Shown in pieces: positions 35,042 through 47,277 of a stretch of 64,000 nt of DNA. A program made the translations under genes and the position numbers. The stretch covers positions 50,289,217 to 50,353,216 of the forward strand of contig CP141139.1 in the NCBI GenBank assembly GCA_035236585.1. Reading direction: 5' to 3'. This DNA is from Warburgia ugandensis (lineage: Eukaryota > Streptophyta > Magnoliopsida > Canellales > Canellaceae). A model generated the notes under the pieces. The model saw nothing but the letters and a program-made list of their open reading frames with translations. It did not search any database and was not told the DNA's origin. Within the stretch, counting starts at the first letter, position 1; each line of letters starts with the position of its first letter.

Positions 35042-35676
35042 TCTTGCTAAAATTGCATTCCATATATTCTCTCTTAGTTTAGATGATTTTAAATCCTTTA
35101 AATTCTAATGCTTCTCTCTCCATAACTCTAGCTTTGTGTTTACGCCCTCCTTTGTCTCATTAAGTAAGAATATATCATCTACAAATAGCATGCACCATGG
35201 AATCTCCCTATGCAAATGTTTTGTTAACTCATCTATAACCAACGTGAAAATGTATGGGCTCAATGCTGATCCTTTGTGCAATCTTACAGTGATGGAAAAG
35301 TCACCGGTCTCACAACTAGTGGTCTTAACATTTTTTATTGCTCCCTCATTTTAATTATATATATATATATATATATACCACAGCGAAATCTCTTTCTTAA
35401 CCAACACCCTCCATATTAACTCTTTAGGGATTCTATTATAAGCTTTCTCTAAGTTGATAAAGAACATGTGGAGGTCTTTCCTCCTCTACCTATATTTCTC
35501 TATCAATTGTCTTAGTAAGAAAATAGCTTCCATTATAGACCTCCTAAGCATGAAACCAAACTGGTTCTTAGATACATTTGGTTCAAGTCGCAACCTCTTC
35601 TCAATCACTCTTTCAAAAAGTTTCATAGTGTGGCTCATAAGCTTGATTCCCCTATAATTAGTGCAGTTCTATATGT
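35042..35676 (-). pseudogene. LINE 1 ORF, reverse transcriptase part
   Basis: Read on the minus strand: NCTNYRGIKLMSHTMKLFE (near 35610-35670), QFGFM, a DLEKAY-like block changed to NLEKAYNRIP, then IPWCMLFVDDIFLLNET (35150-35210) holding the F-x-D-D catalytic box, here FVDD. Stops and shifts occur throughout. The 13-residue block before MLF that LINE 2 has lost is retained here. The N-terminal endonuclease is absent because of 5' truncation at the target duplication. Confidence 0.85.
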
Positions 35677-35695
35677 CTTCTTTATGCTTGTTTAC
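35677..35695. repeat. Target-site duplication of LINE 1, right copy
   Basis: cttctttatgcttgtttac, matching 31405-31422 with one inserted T. Confidence 0.8.
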
Positions 35696-37213
35696 ATCAA
35701 TAGCCAAAATAAATTGAAACAATGGAAAAAATTTCACTACATCTGGTCTCACTTTGTAACCACTCCTGAATCTCTAGTCCTCAACCCTCATCCTTCAATG
35801 CTGATTTGCATAGCTTTTAGTAATTGAGCATCCATAAGGAGATATAGTTAGCATATAAAATTAAAGTACAAACTCAAAAATCATTGGCATATCATCACAC
35901 AAGCATTCTAATGCATTTTGAAAGCATTTTCTTAATGCAGTAAAATCATACAACTAATGTTTTAGTCATTTCATGCAATACAACAGCAAATCATAAGCAT
36001 CAATATGCAAATGTACATCTTTATCTATAGAGAACATGTAATTAAGTTGACAATTCAAGTAAAGTCAGGATGCATTAAAGAAATAGTCGTCTAGGCACAC
36101 TTTAGTACCTACAAAGTTTCATTAAACTCTCCTTTGCATGTTTGCCAATAAAATCTTGAGCACTCATTTATGTTCATCTATTCAACCATCATATCGCTTT
36201 GCTCCCCACAAGCAAAAAATACTAAATCTCACAAGATCAATTATGCTCAAGCTAGCTCTACTTCAAAGTATTGCTTGACGGTACCCAAGAAGGGACTAAC
36301 CATTGCATCCTTACAGGGCCTATGGCTAGCATCAAAAGGGTGTTGTGATCACCACATTTGGATTGTCTCTCTTTGGGGTTGGGTCATATCACCTCTAGTG
36401 GTTGGAGACCAAGGGTGAACCTATCTAAATCTCCTATCATAGTTCCCATTAGATTCACTAGCCTATTTCATCCCACATATAATTTCCAAAGCTTGTATGT
36501 AAAACTCATCATGCATATAAAATCTTACAAAGCTCTTTTTTAAGCCAAAATCATAGTTAGCTCACTCTTAGGCTAAATTGTCTTGAAATCTAGTTTTTAA
36601 CACCATTTTCAAAACAACAAAACTATGTCCAACTTAGGCCAAAACACAAGCATCACATAGCTTTGAGAAAATAGTTGAAAACTTCAACTTTCAAGTATAT
36701 CATTAGACCAAAACAAACATGATAATAACTCAAATCACTTGTCTTGATTTCTTAAAATCAAGTATTCTATAACTAGTAAACTTCCCAACATCAACTCATT
36801 AAGTACTCAATCTTTGAGAGTCAAAACGTGATTTTCAAAGCTAGTTATTAAGTAAAAAACATTGATAATTATATCATTTTTTCAATCTAATAAAACAAAA
36901 TTAATCATAAGGTTTTTTATTCCAAAAATAGTCCTAAAGAGGACATTAAATTGTTCTCTAAATATTATGTTAAAATCACTATCTTAATGTTTATAAAATC
37001 ATTATCAAAACACTAATTTTCTAGAATCTTAGGTAAATAAATACCCAATCAAGGGATGCATGTTTCACACATTAGAAATAGTATAGTACTATCTTGTTTA
37101 AACCATGAGACACATGTGGTACAATAACTAATTCTCCAAAGTTTCTACCGAACCAAATGCAACCTTTTCCATACTAGAGACAACATCTTTCTCAGACTTC
37201 TTCTCTGACTTAT
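35696..37213. other. Noncoding stretch, possibly a minus-strand LTR
   Basis: No domains were seen. Around 36240-36440, read on the minus strand, it has GC-richer blocks reminiscent of the middle of chromovirus LTRs. The sequence continues on the other side of the copia element at 41718, so both flanks are probably one older repeat. Its last bases, cttat at 37209-37213, are the left target duplication of the copia element. Confidence 0.35.
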
Positions 37214-37514
37214 TGAAAAAATACAATGGGAAGAAAATTCACACTATTTCATTAAGAAAATGTGTGTTTGTGTGTGTGTGAGCACACACACACACATACA
37301 CACAATTTCTACATCATATTTACAAATCAAAATCCCTAGAAAATATGCTATGCTCAAAGAAGTTCTCAAATTTTGAAAATAGAAAATTTTTAGATTTTTT
37401 TGCTGTCGATTATGGAGGATCGTAAATGATTTTTTTGGTGCAATAAATTAGGAATGCCATTCAATTTGGGATTTGCTACTCTTGGAATTGTGGATGCCCA
37501 CAGATTTCCTAATA
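37214..37514 (-). repeat. 3' LTR of element E
   Basis: Plus-strand ends TGAAAAAATAC and CCTAATA. It aligns with 41439-41712. It is 27 bp longer, mainly because of a TG/CA repeat at 37261-37303 absent from the other LTR. Confidence 0.9.
37261..37303. repeat. TG/CA palindromic microsatellite inside one LTR
   Basis: A TG run followed by agca and a CA run, able to fold back on itself. The matching place in the 5' LTR (near 41490) has only tacatatatacaa. Confidence 0.85.
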
Positions 37515-37525
37515 GCCTCCCTTAA
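37515..37525 (-). other. Polypurine tract of element E
   Basis: On the minus strand ttaagggaggc, adjoining the 3' LTR. Confidence 0.65.
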
Positions 37526-37639
37526 ACCGGAGTGGGTTTGGACTCCACAAAGCTTGCCATCGAGGCTATGGGTATCTACCTTGTGCCCCCTTAAGTCGAT
37601 GAAGTGTGAGTTCCAATATGAGTTAGCAATGAGTTGAAT

Positions 37640-39330
37640 GTTTATACCCTAAGCCCCTTTTTCAACAAGTCTACAAACTAATCGTGCGAGGGAACAAAAC
37701 TAAGAGCCAAGAGCTCTCGTTGAACGTGTTCTCTAATAAACTAACAATTCAGCTTGATATGCTTAATCGTTCATGGAATACCAAATTTGATGCAGTGTGC
37801 ATGGTGATATGTTATCGTAGAATAGTGGAATAGGTTTTGTAATAAAGAAGGACAAGTCTTTCAAGACATTGCATAGTCAGACCAATTCTATAGTTGTCAT
37901 CGCCATTGCTCGATATTTGGCCTTGGCTGATGATTGAGATTCCACTTGTTGCATCTTCGATTTCTAGCTAATAGGAGTTTCCCCTTAAAAAAAGAAGCAT
38001 TCCTGAAACTAAATTCTTAGTAGTTTGGCAAGTAGCCAATTTAAATTGCAATATGCCTTCAAGCAAAGAGAGTTCATATTGGAAAAGAAAAGGCCATGTT
38101 CATGATATTTCTTGATATATCGAATCAATCTCTTTGCCATAGCAAGATGGGGAGCTCTCGGTGCCATCATGAATTAGCTTAAAACTTGTGTAGCATATGA
38201 GATGTTTCGTCAAGTCACTATCAAATAGATGAGTCTCCCTACAAGTCTTTGATGTGTAGTCACATCTTCAAATAAGTCCCCTATCTCACTCAATAGATTG
38301 TGTTGCTGTGGAATAGGTGTTTGCACTACCTTTGCATCTTCTAGACCTGCTTCTCTGATAATATCTCCTACATATTATTGTTGTTTTACATAAATATCAT
38401 ATTGACTTCTTGTAACCTCTAACCCCAAGAAATAATGTAAGGGTCTGAGGTCCTTTATTTGGAAACAAGTCTAAAAGTATTTCTTAAATTGAGTACATTT
38501 ATCTCCATTGTTCCCCAACAAGTATAAGATCATCCATATAGATTAATACTACCAAGACACTATCCCCATCTGAAAGTGTGAATAGTAAATGATCCCATAG
38601 ACTTTTCTTAAACCCATAGCTGAGAAGAAAAGTGGAGAGTTTTCCAAACCAATGTCATGGTGCTTGTTTGAGTCCATATAGGGACTTACTCAATTTACAA
38701 GGCAATGAATCATTAGAGACTTTCATACCTTGAGGAGGTTTCATAAATACTTCCTCATTGAGTTCTCCACGTAAAAATGTGTTATCTATGTCCATTTGTT
38801 GTAGTTCTTATCCTTTAATTGATGAAATAGACAACAAGCACCAAATTGTGGTGAATTTAGTCACTAGAGCAAAAGTTTCATTCTAGCCAAGTCCCTCTAC
38901 TTGACTATATCCCTTTGCAACTAGCCGTGCTTTGTACCTCTCGATCGTTCCATCTGCTCTTCATTCAATCATGAATACTCATTTGTTTCCAATCATCCTT
39001 TTCCCTTTTGGTAAGGGAACTAGACTCTATGTGTTATTTAAGTAGAGGGATTTCAACTCTCGATTCATTACTTCTTCCCACACTAGTTTTCCTACAGCAT
39101 TTTCATAGGTATTTGGTTCAACATCAATTTTTTCTAATCCTACATTGTTAGTAGAAGTTTCCACAAGATTTTTACAAAGGAATGAATTTTGAGATACCTT
39201 GTTACGCGATCAGTTGATTGGAATGGTACACTTGGTAGGGGGTCTATGGCCTTCTTGGATGCCATTACATAATCTTCAAATCTTTATGGCATCCTTCTTT
39301 CCTCCTTTGTGGTTTTGAGTTCTCAACTAT
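37640..39330 (-). pseudogene. RT-RNase H of element E, broken
   Basis: Read on the minus strand: LPKGKRMIGNKWVF (about 38990), [33 protein letters not shown] (about 38750-38800), SLYGLKQAP (about 38670), the catalytic YMDDLIL (about 38529-38552), then copia RNase H text with many shifts, including a block ending near 37650. These are the diagnostic copia RT motifs in order. At least ten stops or frameshifts are present, so no polyprotein can be made. Confidence 0.85.
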
Positions 39331-39495
39331 CATTTCTCTTTCAATTGCCCCATTTTCTATTTCAATATCTGATTCTCCCATGCCTTCTTTCATTTTTTCA
39401 TTTTCCTCTAACCCAATTAAGTCTCCTACATCTCCATGTTGGTTTTGAGCATATGTTGACTCTTCAAAGTCAATGACAATCGACAATGGTGGAAC

Positions 39496-40270
39496 CTATA
39501 CACTTTTCAAAAGCTGTACATTTTTTAAAGGAAAAGAATCCTTATAAAATATGACATCTTGAGATTCAAAAAACTTTCTAGCATTGAGTTCCATTACTCT
39601 ATATCCCTTCTTTCTTGTGATGTATCCTAGAAAAACACACTTTCTATATCTTGTGCCAAAATTATCATTTGGCTTAGGTTTGACATAAGTAAAGCACAAA
39701 TATCCAAATACCCCAAGATGATCATATGAGAGTTTTTCTCTAAGTAAAATCTCATATGGGGATTTTCCATTAAGTATTGGTGTGGGAAGAAGATTTATCA
39801 AATGTGTTGTTGCCATTATACATTCTTCTTACTACCTCAAATAAGTGTCTGTGCTTTCTTTCCACCACCCCATTTTGTTTGGTGTGTGCAGACAACTAGT
39901 TTGGTGTATAATTCCTTTATTTGTCTAGAATGAACTTCTTGAAATTCCCATACACAATCTCTTGGGCATTATCTGACTAAACTGATTTCACCTTTGAACC
40001 AAATTGAGTTTGCACCATTTTCAAATTTTGTTCAAACAGTAATGGGGCTTCACTTTTATTTTTAATTAAATGAACCCAAGTACCTCTTGAACAATCATCA
40101 ACAATAGTGAAAAAATAGTGAGTTGTAGAGTGTGTGCTACTTTCATAAGGTCCCCAAGTATCAACATGAACTAAGTCAAATAAGTTTCTTGTTTTACTAT
40201 TAGGAAATGACAATTGAGTTTGTCTAGCCCTATGTCATAAATTGCTAGCTTTTATTTTCAATTGAGACAT
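39496..40270 (-). pseudogene. Integrase of element E
   Basis: The core starts at FPNSKTRNLFDLVHVDTWGPY (78-residue open segment 39977-40213), which holds the first catalytic Asp. The second is in SDNAQE (about 39965) and Glu is in NGVVERKHRHL (about 39850-39880), so the D-D-E triad is present. A 106-residue segment (39496-39816) has the C-terminal domain (GKSPYEILL, FLGYITRKKGYRV). The N-terminal zinc region is degenerate. Segments lie in different frames. Confidence 0.88.
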
Positions 40271-41066
40271 CAAATAAACATTTTTAATCTAGAAAATGGG
40301 ATATGTCCTAACCTCCTATGCAACAATTCCAAGTGATCACAACACCCTTTAGAAAATGGGATAGAGTGTGTGCTAATTTCCTAGAATTTTGCATTTTAAT
40401 AACTTTGAGTTTGACACAACATAGTCAAATGCTTTACTATTTAGAATCCAATTTTGTGAACAAGAAATTTTACCAACAAAGTTTACAATAGGTGTTCCTT
40501 GTTTATCCCCGCTGAGTATGGCCATTAACTGATCAAACTAGGTTTGTCATAACTCAGATGGATTTAGAACAATCTGTTGTTTGCTTGCTTGTTGTTGAGA
40601 ATCCACCCTCTTTCCCTTAGTTTTTGTCACTACTACATTAATGGATGTCTTTGATTGAAAGGTCTTTTTCTTCCCTAGCCAATTTGGAGGATATCTGACA
40701 ATCACAAAATAATTCTCATTTATGTGACATGTCTTCTTACACTATTCACGCTTTGGTTTCTTGTTTGGATCTTGATTCTTTTCCCCTTGGCCTTGTCATT
40801 GTCACGTCTTGTGAACTCAATAGAGAATAGGCAGTTGTTAAGGATGGTAATGGATCTTTACAGAGAATGCTCAATCTTACAACACCATAGGAATCATTCA
40901 ATCTCATTAAAAACTGGTGTCATAGCCAAGACTCTACACGTACAATTTGCACATCCTTGTCCATGAGATTCGGAAAAACTATCAAGTTGATCCCAAAGTC
41001 CCTTCATTTTTGTATAGTAGGCGAAGATTGTCAACTCACCTTGTCTGGTGTTAACAATTTCTCTTT
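40271..41066 (-). pseudogene. Nucleocapsid-protease region of element E, active site lost
   Basis: The protease block reads WILNSKA near 40450, where copia proteases have W-[IL]-[IL]-D-S-G-A. The catalytic Asp is Asn and Gly is Lys. Upstream lies lysine-rich linker text (QSKTSINVVVTKTKGKR) and a CH-like zinc remnant near 40730. Several stops are present. Confidence 0.7.
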
Positions 41067-41420
41067 TCAACTCTTGAATATGAGGCCCACTTCTGGTGAA
41101 AATCTTTCTTCTAAGTCTTTCCAGATGTCATAAGCAGTGTCATGGTATGCAACACTACTATGTAACTCCTTGTTGAGTGAGTTTAACAACCACACAACCA
41201 TCATAGTATTACAAGTCAGCCAATCGTCCTCTTCCAAATCTCCTTCTTTTGGTTTCTGTAATTTTCCATTCGCGAAAACTAGTTTGTGTTTTGATTGCAA
41301 TGCATTGACGATAGTTCTCCTCCATGTCAAATAGTTGGTCCCCTTTAGTAGATGAGACACCAACAAGTCACCTGGTCTATCTGAATTATTCAAATGATAA
41401 TGGGATGGTTTTTCATTCAT
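41067..41420 (-). pseudogene. gag of element E, N-terminal part
   Basis: A 117-residue open segment from the first Met at 41420. It has LLVSHLLKGTNYLTWRRTIVNAL, WLLNSLNKELHSSVAYHDTAYDIW and DLEERFS, the copia capsid pattern. It begins just after the primer site. The frame is lost at 41067 and the rest of gag is degenerate. Confidence 0.88.
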
Positions 41421-41426
41421 GGTTTT

Positions 41427-41438
41427 GGTTTAACACCA
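41427..41438 (-). other. Primer binding site of element E
   Basis: On the minus strand TGGTGTTAAACC, directly after the LTR end. It occupies the place of the tRNA-iMet site TGGTATCAGAGC and matches it in part, with several transitions. Confidence 0.55.
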
Positions 41439-41712
41439 TGAAAAAATACAATGGAAAGAAAATCTACACTATTTCATTAAGAAAATGGAGGTACATATAT
41501 ACAATTTCTACATTATGTTTATAAATCAAAATCCTAAGAAAAAATGCTATGCTAAAAGAGTTTCCAAATTCTAAAAATGGAAAATTTCCATATTTTGCTG
41601 CCAGGGATTATGGAGGATCATAAATGATTTTCTTGGTGCAATGAGCTAGGGATGTCATTCAATTTGGAATTTGTTACTCCTGAAATTGTGGATGCCCATA
41701 GATTTCGTAATA
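41439..41712 (-). repeat. 5' LTR of element E
   Basis: The partner of 37214-37514. The plus strand begins TGAAAAAATACAATGG and ends TTCGTAATA. No TATA box stands out after its decay. Confidence 0.9.
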
Positions 41713-41717
41713 CTTAT

Positions 41718-43070
41718 TCTTAGCCAAATTCAAGAGGCGTACTATTCAAGCGGCTTAGTATTCAAGATACTACTAGAAAACATTCCATGATCACCACATG
41801 AAAGATGCGTCATATACTGTCTATAATATTCATGCTAGAGATACTTCAAAATAAACTTCTGAAACTTCGATATATAAATCCTTCATAACAGATCATGAAC
41901 GCATGCTTAGAGGAAGTAATCCTTAACAGAATATGAGGATCCCAGGAGCATCATTAAAGCATAATGTACACATCTGTAATAGAGGAAGAACGCATGATAG
42001 AACATGTCTAGGATAGCCCTTGGGATACTTTTAGGAAAAAATAGATAATCAAATCTCAAATCCAAGCTAGAACACGTATCTATGCATTTAAATTCTTCAA
42101 GGTAAAACGCATGCTTCAGAGTTCGCAGTTTAGAGGTACCCACCTGAGCAACAGACTCGCTGCATATCTCCCGAGCTTTCCTTTCTTCTCTCCTGGTTGT
42201 CTCTACTGCCACCGACCAGACGTCCTCTTTCTCTCTCTCACTTGGACGGTATGCATCAACTTAATATATGCAGAGACCTCCCTTTTTTATGTAAGTTTCC
42301 CCACGTCTTAGCCTTGCTGCCCAAGGCAGCACACAATTGCTATTCCAAAGATCTGTCTTAGATAACTTTCTAATATTCCACCCAGCTGCCATACAACGTC
42401 TCCTCTCCTAACACCAGTTGTAAGACACCTTTCTAATTCTTCAAATCTCTTTGTCAATCATAATTCTACACGTTCTAATTTCCTACATGTAGGACGTAGT
42501 TTCCCTCTTTGGCTTCTATATCTCTACCCAACTGGATCATCCGATGCAACGCTTCTAATCTTTATGCTCCATGTTTCCTTTGGTTTCCATTTCTTCTATT
42601 GGCTACATGGCATCTTGCTGCATGACATCTTTATCTTATGATGTCTTTCTCTTAGTTTCGAATTTTCTTATTTGTATGATCACGTCTCAGCCACCTTCTT
42701 ATTCTCGTGGCATGAGACGTCTTTAATATTAATTTCCATTTGTAAGTTCCACATAAAATCCCAACCATCCGATCTCTCAACTCGAGATCTAAGACGTCCC
42801 ATTTAGAAACGTTCTAGACTCTCTTATTTGGGTCACTTTAAGTTCTTTTTCCATTGTTTTTGGATGGGTCCCAATTAGAGTCTCCCCACTACCTTTTACT
42901 CTTGGGCCTCCCTAATAGAAAACAACTCCAGCCTAGATCATCATTTGGGATACACAATGTAGCAAAACCTTTCATGCATAGAAAAGCTTCAGCTCTAGCA
43001 AAGAGTATTGAAAAGCAAACTTCACGATGCAATTAACTAATCCTCCCACATTAATTGGTATGACCAGAAA
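41718..43070 (-). repeat. LTR-like promoter region, minus strand
   Basis: Read on the minus strand: U3-like sequence with the block gatcggatggttgggatt (about 42758-42775), a weak TATA-like ttacataaaaaaggg (near 42285-42300), a leader-like GA-rich part, and a possible splice donor after cag at 42140. This order suggests the LTR of a gypsy-type element, of which 35696-37213 would be the continuation. No terminal bases or partner LTR were found. Confidence 0.35.
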
Positions 43071-46000
43071 CCAATTAAATGATGAACAGCAATGGGTGAG
43101 TCAAATCATATTGTACATTGGTCGTTTGACATGAATCGGAACTATCTATTTCTGCAATTTTCGAACAAGCTAAATTCAACGTAAATACCGCAATATAACA
43201 CTTTTACTAACAAAATCATTTTATCCTACAACTACTGTCGATAAGCATGTAGAGGCATTCAATCTACAAGACCTAAATCAAGATCCAAGCCCTTGCCTTT
43301 TTAAAATCATTGCCTTGAAGCAATTCTAGCATTTTCTTCAGTTTCAATTCTGGAGTTATAGTGATAGCGATTTTCTAGGAACAGCGGTTTTGGAACACAC
43401 AAGTACGATTTAGTGTACTGATTAGTTTGTTTTGCTAGCATCAATGCTAGCAGTTCAAAGGGTACTATTATTTACAGATTTGACTTGAGTCTTACCATTT
43501 ATTTGTGGCTTTTTGAAATTTAGGGCCTATTTAAAACAAGTATAATATCCACGCATAAAGCTACCCATATATAACCCTATCCATGATAGTTATCTCCTAA
43601 GCCAAAATAACCATTCGTGGAAACAACATGTCCCACTAAAATCTGATTCTTAAGAACCACCACGAATTTTAAGTGGATACACCTTGATTATACGTTAGAT
43701 GTTGATTAATATATACATGTAATTCTTGGATTACAGATAGATCTTTTGCTTCGACATATCTCATGTAGATTGTAGTGATTTCAAGGATCAAATAAGTGGG
43801 CCCATCAATGTAGGTTTTGTGCCTTGTCCCCTAGTACGTGTATACCGTTGATTTAATTTTAATGAAATGATATGTTTTCTATTACAATTGGTGCTTGCAC
43901 TAAAAAATAATAATTAATCATTCCCTTGAAGCCCTAAAAGATACCCTAGATGCAGGTTTAAGGACACAATGGCCTAAAACAGCTAATATAGCCAAGTAAT
44001 TAGGGTGAGGAATCTCTCCTGTAAGTAGGTCACAAGTTTAAGGTAGTGTATCACATCCCATTAGGGGATGTGGAAAACAGTGTTTGCACATTAAGGGATG
44101 TGTCTTAAAGATACATTTGGGAAGGTATATATAAAGACCTATAGGATATGTTAGTTACTAGTTCAAAATAAAAAATAAGAAAATCATTGAAGCAGCCCTT
44201 GTTTGATGGTTGTTTGGTTTTAGGAGGAATGCTAAATAGATGCTCTATGGGAGAGAATTTAGGAACCACTTTTTAGGGGTCACCTTTACATCATCTAGCT
44301 CTTTCATTTGTTCCTCCAGCTTTGGGTTTCAGCAAGATGATTGGATGAATCTAGCTTCATTGTTGATTATCAAAGTTTCTAGTCCATCTATTTCCAGTTA
44401 CAACTTTTTAAATGATAGAATCCTCCAATCCAAATGCTCTTTGATATATTAGACATCTGTATATGGAGCAATCACATGAATGAATCAGATCATGCAAAGG
44501 TGTAGTCCAAGAAAGAGGTACCCTAACATTCCCATATGGAGTATTTACTTAACATCCTATTTGTGTAAAGCAAAGGAGCAGTTGAAATATCAAAATTGTC
44601 CTCTACTTAACAATATCACGGATGACTTCGATAACATTTGGCCTACGACAAGTAGTTTTTTTTAGTTGAAGGGTTACTTATAGACAAACTAGAGTTCTAG
44701 GACACTTATAAATAGACCAACAAGTTTAGAGGCCAAACTAAAACTAGTGCTCCATCTACTTTCCCATCTTTTATAATGAGGAGTTATATCATTCACTAAC
44801 AAAAGCACGTGCAATTAAAAAAATCAAAAGCCTATAAAAAAGCCTTAATTTTATCAATGGGGGACTGATGATCTTGTTCAAAATGTTGTTGTCACACAAT
44901 CCCATAGAAATATGGGGGGGGCGCGGGAAATGACACATTTCTTACAAAGAATAATATGCTAAAGCAGTAAAACTTGGAGTAACCATTCTTGGCATGGACA
45001 ATAAAATATTGGTTCACCGATGTCCCACCAAAATATAGAGTTGTAGCTGCAAAATCATGACAATGACATACAATTTCTTTACCTAGAGATAAAAGGTTTT
45101 GGGACTTATGCTTTTCATTTAATATTTTAATGGTGAGTAGATCTATGTAGATAGGTCAACGCCGCTTAGGCAGGATAAGTCTATGTTTATTAACTCTGCA
45201 GGATTCATTTGGCATTTGTTTAAAATTCTCAAAAAATTCAGGGTTTAAAAGATGAATTTTCTTTAGCATCTAAATGTAATTAGACCATTGGTTCCAATAA
45301 AGGACCATAACCTAATTCTTCTATCTAATACTTGTCAATTTTTAGATTTTTCGACACCCCTTGGAAGCCCTATTAGCATTCTTTGATGGAGGTGTTTCAA
45401 AAGTTGGCATTGATGGCATATTTAGGATACATTGCTCAAATTTGCCACCTCCATTGGTCAAAAAGACCTAGTTGAGGCTGAGATTATAACTTCCAAATTG
45501 GGTTTCTCTATCAAAAAGACTTGGTCAATATTCTAAGTCTTTTTTTTTTTCTAAGTGATTCAAATATTCTCATCGGTTGGGTTAGAAATCTAGTATTGAC
45601 GAGATCAAAGAATTTTGCATCACAAACCCTTTCGAGAAAATATTGTCCAAAGATTTGCGAACAAGGAAGCTAACTTTGGATGTTAATTTAGATGAACTCT
45701 CTCTCTCTCTCAATTCTACGCTGCAGCCAGCCTCATCACAGTTGCATCATAGATGTCCTTAAAAGTGGGTAGTGGTCCCACTTTTTTTAAGCTTCTTATT
45801 TTTAGATGTTTTAAAGCTAAGAAATAGGCAATTTGTTTCTCTGAGGCTTCTTTTTTTTTTTTTGTTACACATTCTATTTGTTTTACTTCAAAATGTCCAA
45901 AAAATGAAGACTTAGGATAAGCAATAAACAAGATTTTTCATACCTAGGCTATCTATGATGAGACAAATTAGATGAGAGGATTATTTCAAGCAAAAAACTT

Positions 46001-46075
46001 AAAATGTAGGCCCACCTCCAAGTTTTAAGGATGCCATGATGCAATAGTGAAGAGACTAGTCACATCATGTAATCA

Positions 46076-46171
<96 letters not shown>

Positions 46172-46194
46172 ATATAGTGCTCAATAGGAGTATT
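43071..46194. other. Unassigned noncoding stretch
   Basis: 3.1 kb without recognised domains on either strand. It contains a small perfect hairpin TGCTAGCAT-ca-ATGCTAGCA (43433-43452), a TATA-like ggtatatataaag (about 44123-44136), a G9 run near 44925 and a CT run at 46081. These fit decayed repeats rather than a gene. Confidence 0.4.
46081..46167. repeat. (CT)43 microsatellite
   Basis: An uninterrupted CT run of 87 bases, just upstream of the supposed 5' LTR start of element D. Confidence 0.97.
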
Positions 46195-47120
46195 TGTAAT
46201 ATATGTATAACCTATACTAAAATTATTAGGCCAGTTTGCAAGGAAACTTCACCAAACTACTAAATGCCTCAAGCCTGAAAAATGAAAATAGAAATTCATG
46301 CTCATTTCAAATGGATATCCAACCCTTAAACTTCATAAAAATGGTAGCATCAACTAATCAAGGATATACTAAATGTGCCTATAAGGTTCTTAGGGCATCA
46401 AACCCTATCAAACTCAAAACGAATAACAATTCTCCAAACAGGATTCCAACGTATGTCACATCTTCACATCACAAATTGAACTTCTATAAGTTTTTGGGGC
46501 TACATGAGTAGCCAAGAGCTTGGGGACACTATATTTCATCAATATTTAGGCAAGTGTTACACGAGTGGTAGTGAGCCTTAAGTTTATGGCTTTTCATCAA
46601 AGATTTTGGCAGGCACTCCTAGAATTACTATAAGTCCCAAAGATATAGCATTGATTGCTATTCAACATGTACACTATGTGCGTGTGCCGTAAGTCTTAGA
46701 GACCCTGTGCTAGGAGGTTTAGTTGGCCACTACCCTCTGAGATGATATTGATATCAACCCTGCGATGGAAATAGTAGGCAATAGTTGCTAGTTAGATTCC
46801 TTATATAGGGATTCATTTTGACTTATATATAACTTAATTTTGTTGAGACATGGAATGGATTGTAGAACTCTAATTATGAACTATTTTAATTATCTCATTT
46901 GTATGCATGACTTTATACATGACCAGTATGTGATTCTGTAGCATGTATCTTTAATTGCCTTAGGTTAAAAGAATAGCTATTTTACAAATATCAGAAGGTT
47001 TGGCAATTATTTCCAATTCAAAGTTAGAGTATTTCATAGAATTACTTATATAAACTAGGAAATTTTTGTTGCTTTCTAATTTAAAAGTTGATAAATATTT
47101 TCAAAAACTGGGGTGTTACA
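46195..47120 (+). repeat. 5' LTR of element D, start uncertain
   Basis: The right end GGGTGTTACA (47111-47120) is certain from the adjoining primer site and from its identity with the end of the solo LTR. The left end at TGTAATATATGTA matches the first 13 bases of the 3' LTR at 61850, but the sequences diverge after that, so the LTR may extend further left or be rearranged. Confidence 0.4.
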
Positions 47121-47125
47121 GATTT

Positions 47126-47139
47126 TGGTATCATAGTGC
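47126..47139 (+). other. Primer binding site of element D (tRNA-iMet)
   Basis: TGGTATCATAGTGC, close to the plant consensus TGGTATCAGAGC, five bases after the LTR end. Confidence 0.8.
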
Positions 47140-47277
47140 ATGCCATACTGATCACAACTAGAATCACGAGAGGATCAATGTGTTAACACTTAGGAGGCTA
47201 TGTCCAAGAATTAGGTAAGGAACCTTAGTTACAACAACTACTAATGAAGTCTAATTCAAATCTTGGTTGTTTTCAGA

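Larger units (their letters stand above)
31423..35676 (-). mobile_element. LINE 1: 5'-truncated RTE-clade LINE, split by a solo LTR
   Basis: A non-LTR retrotransposon on the minus strand, flanked by an 18/19-bp duplication. Its 3' end (31423-31465) is a GAT/GTT trinucleotide tail instead of poly(A), as in RTE-type plant LINEs. The coding text matches LINE 2 (56824-60319), from NCTNYRGIKL at 35676 to the C-terminus near 31574, so the endonuclease half is missing. The 2839-bp solo LTR at 32198-35036 interrupts it in the block after the FxDD motif. Net LINE length is about 1.4 kb. Confidence 0.88.
37214..41712 (-). mobile_element. Element E: complete but decayed Ty1/copia retrotransposon
   Basis: 4499 bp on the minus strand with LTRs at 41439-41712 (5') and 37214-37514 (3'). 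The exact 5-bp duplication cttat lies at 37209-37213 and 41713-41717. The order gag, protease, integrase, RT, RNase H is that of copia elements. Coding text is broken by many stops, although the integrase and RT catalytic residues are present. The LTRs are short and clearly diverged, so the insertion is old. It sits in the stretch shared by 35696-37213 and 41718 onward. Confidence 0.93.

Noticed and set aside
46195-46207. TGTAATATATGTA as a firm start of the D 5' LTR
   Set aside because: Only 13 bases match the 3' LTR start before divergence. It is kept as a tentative border with low confidence.
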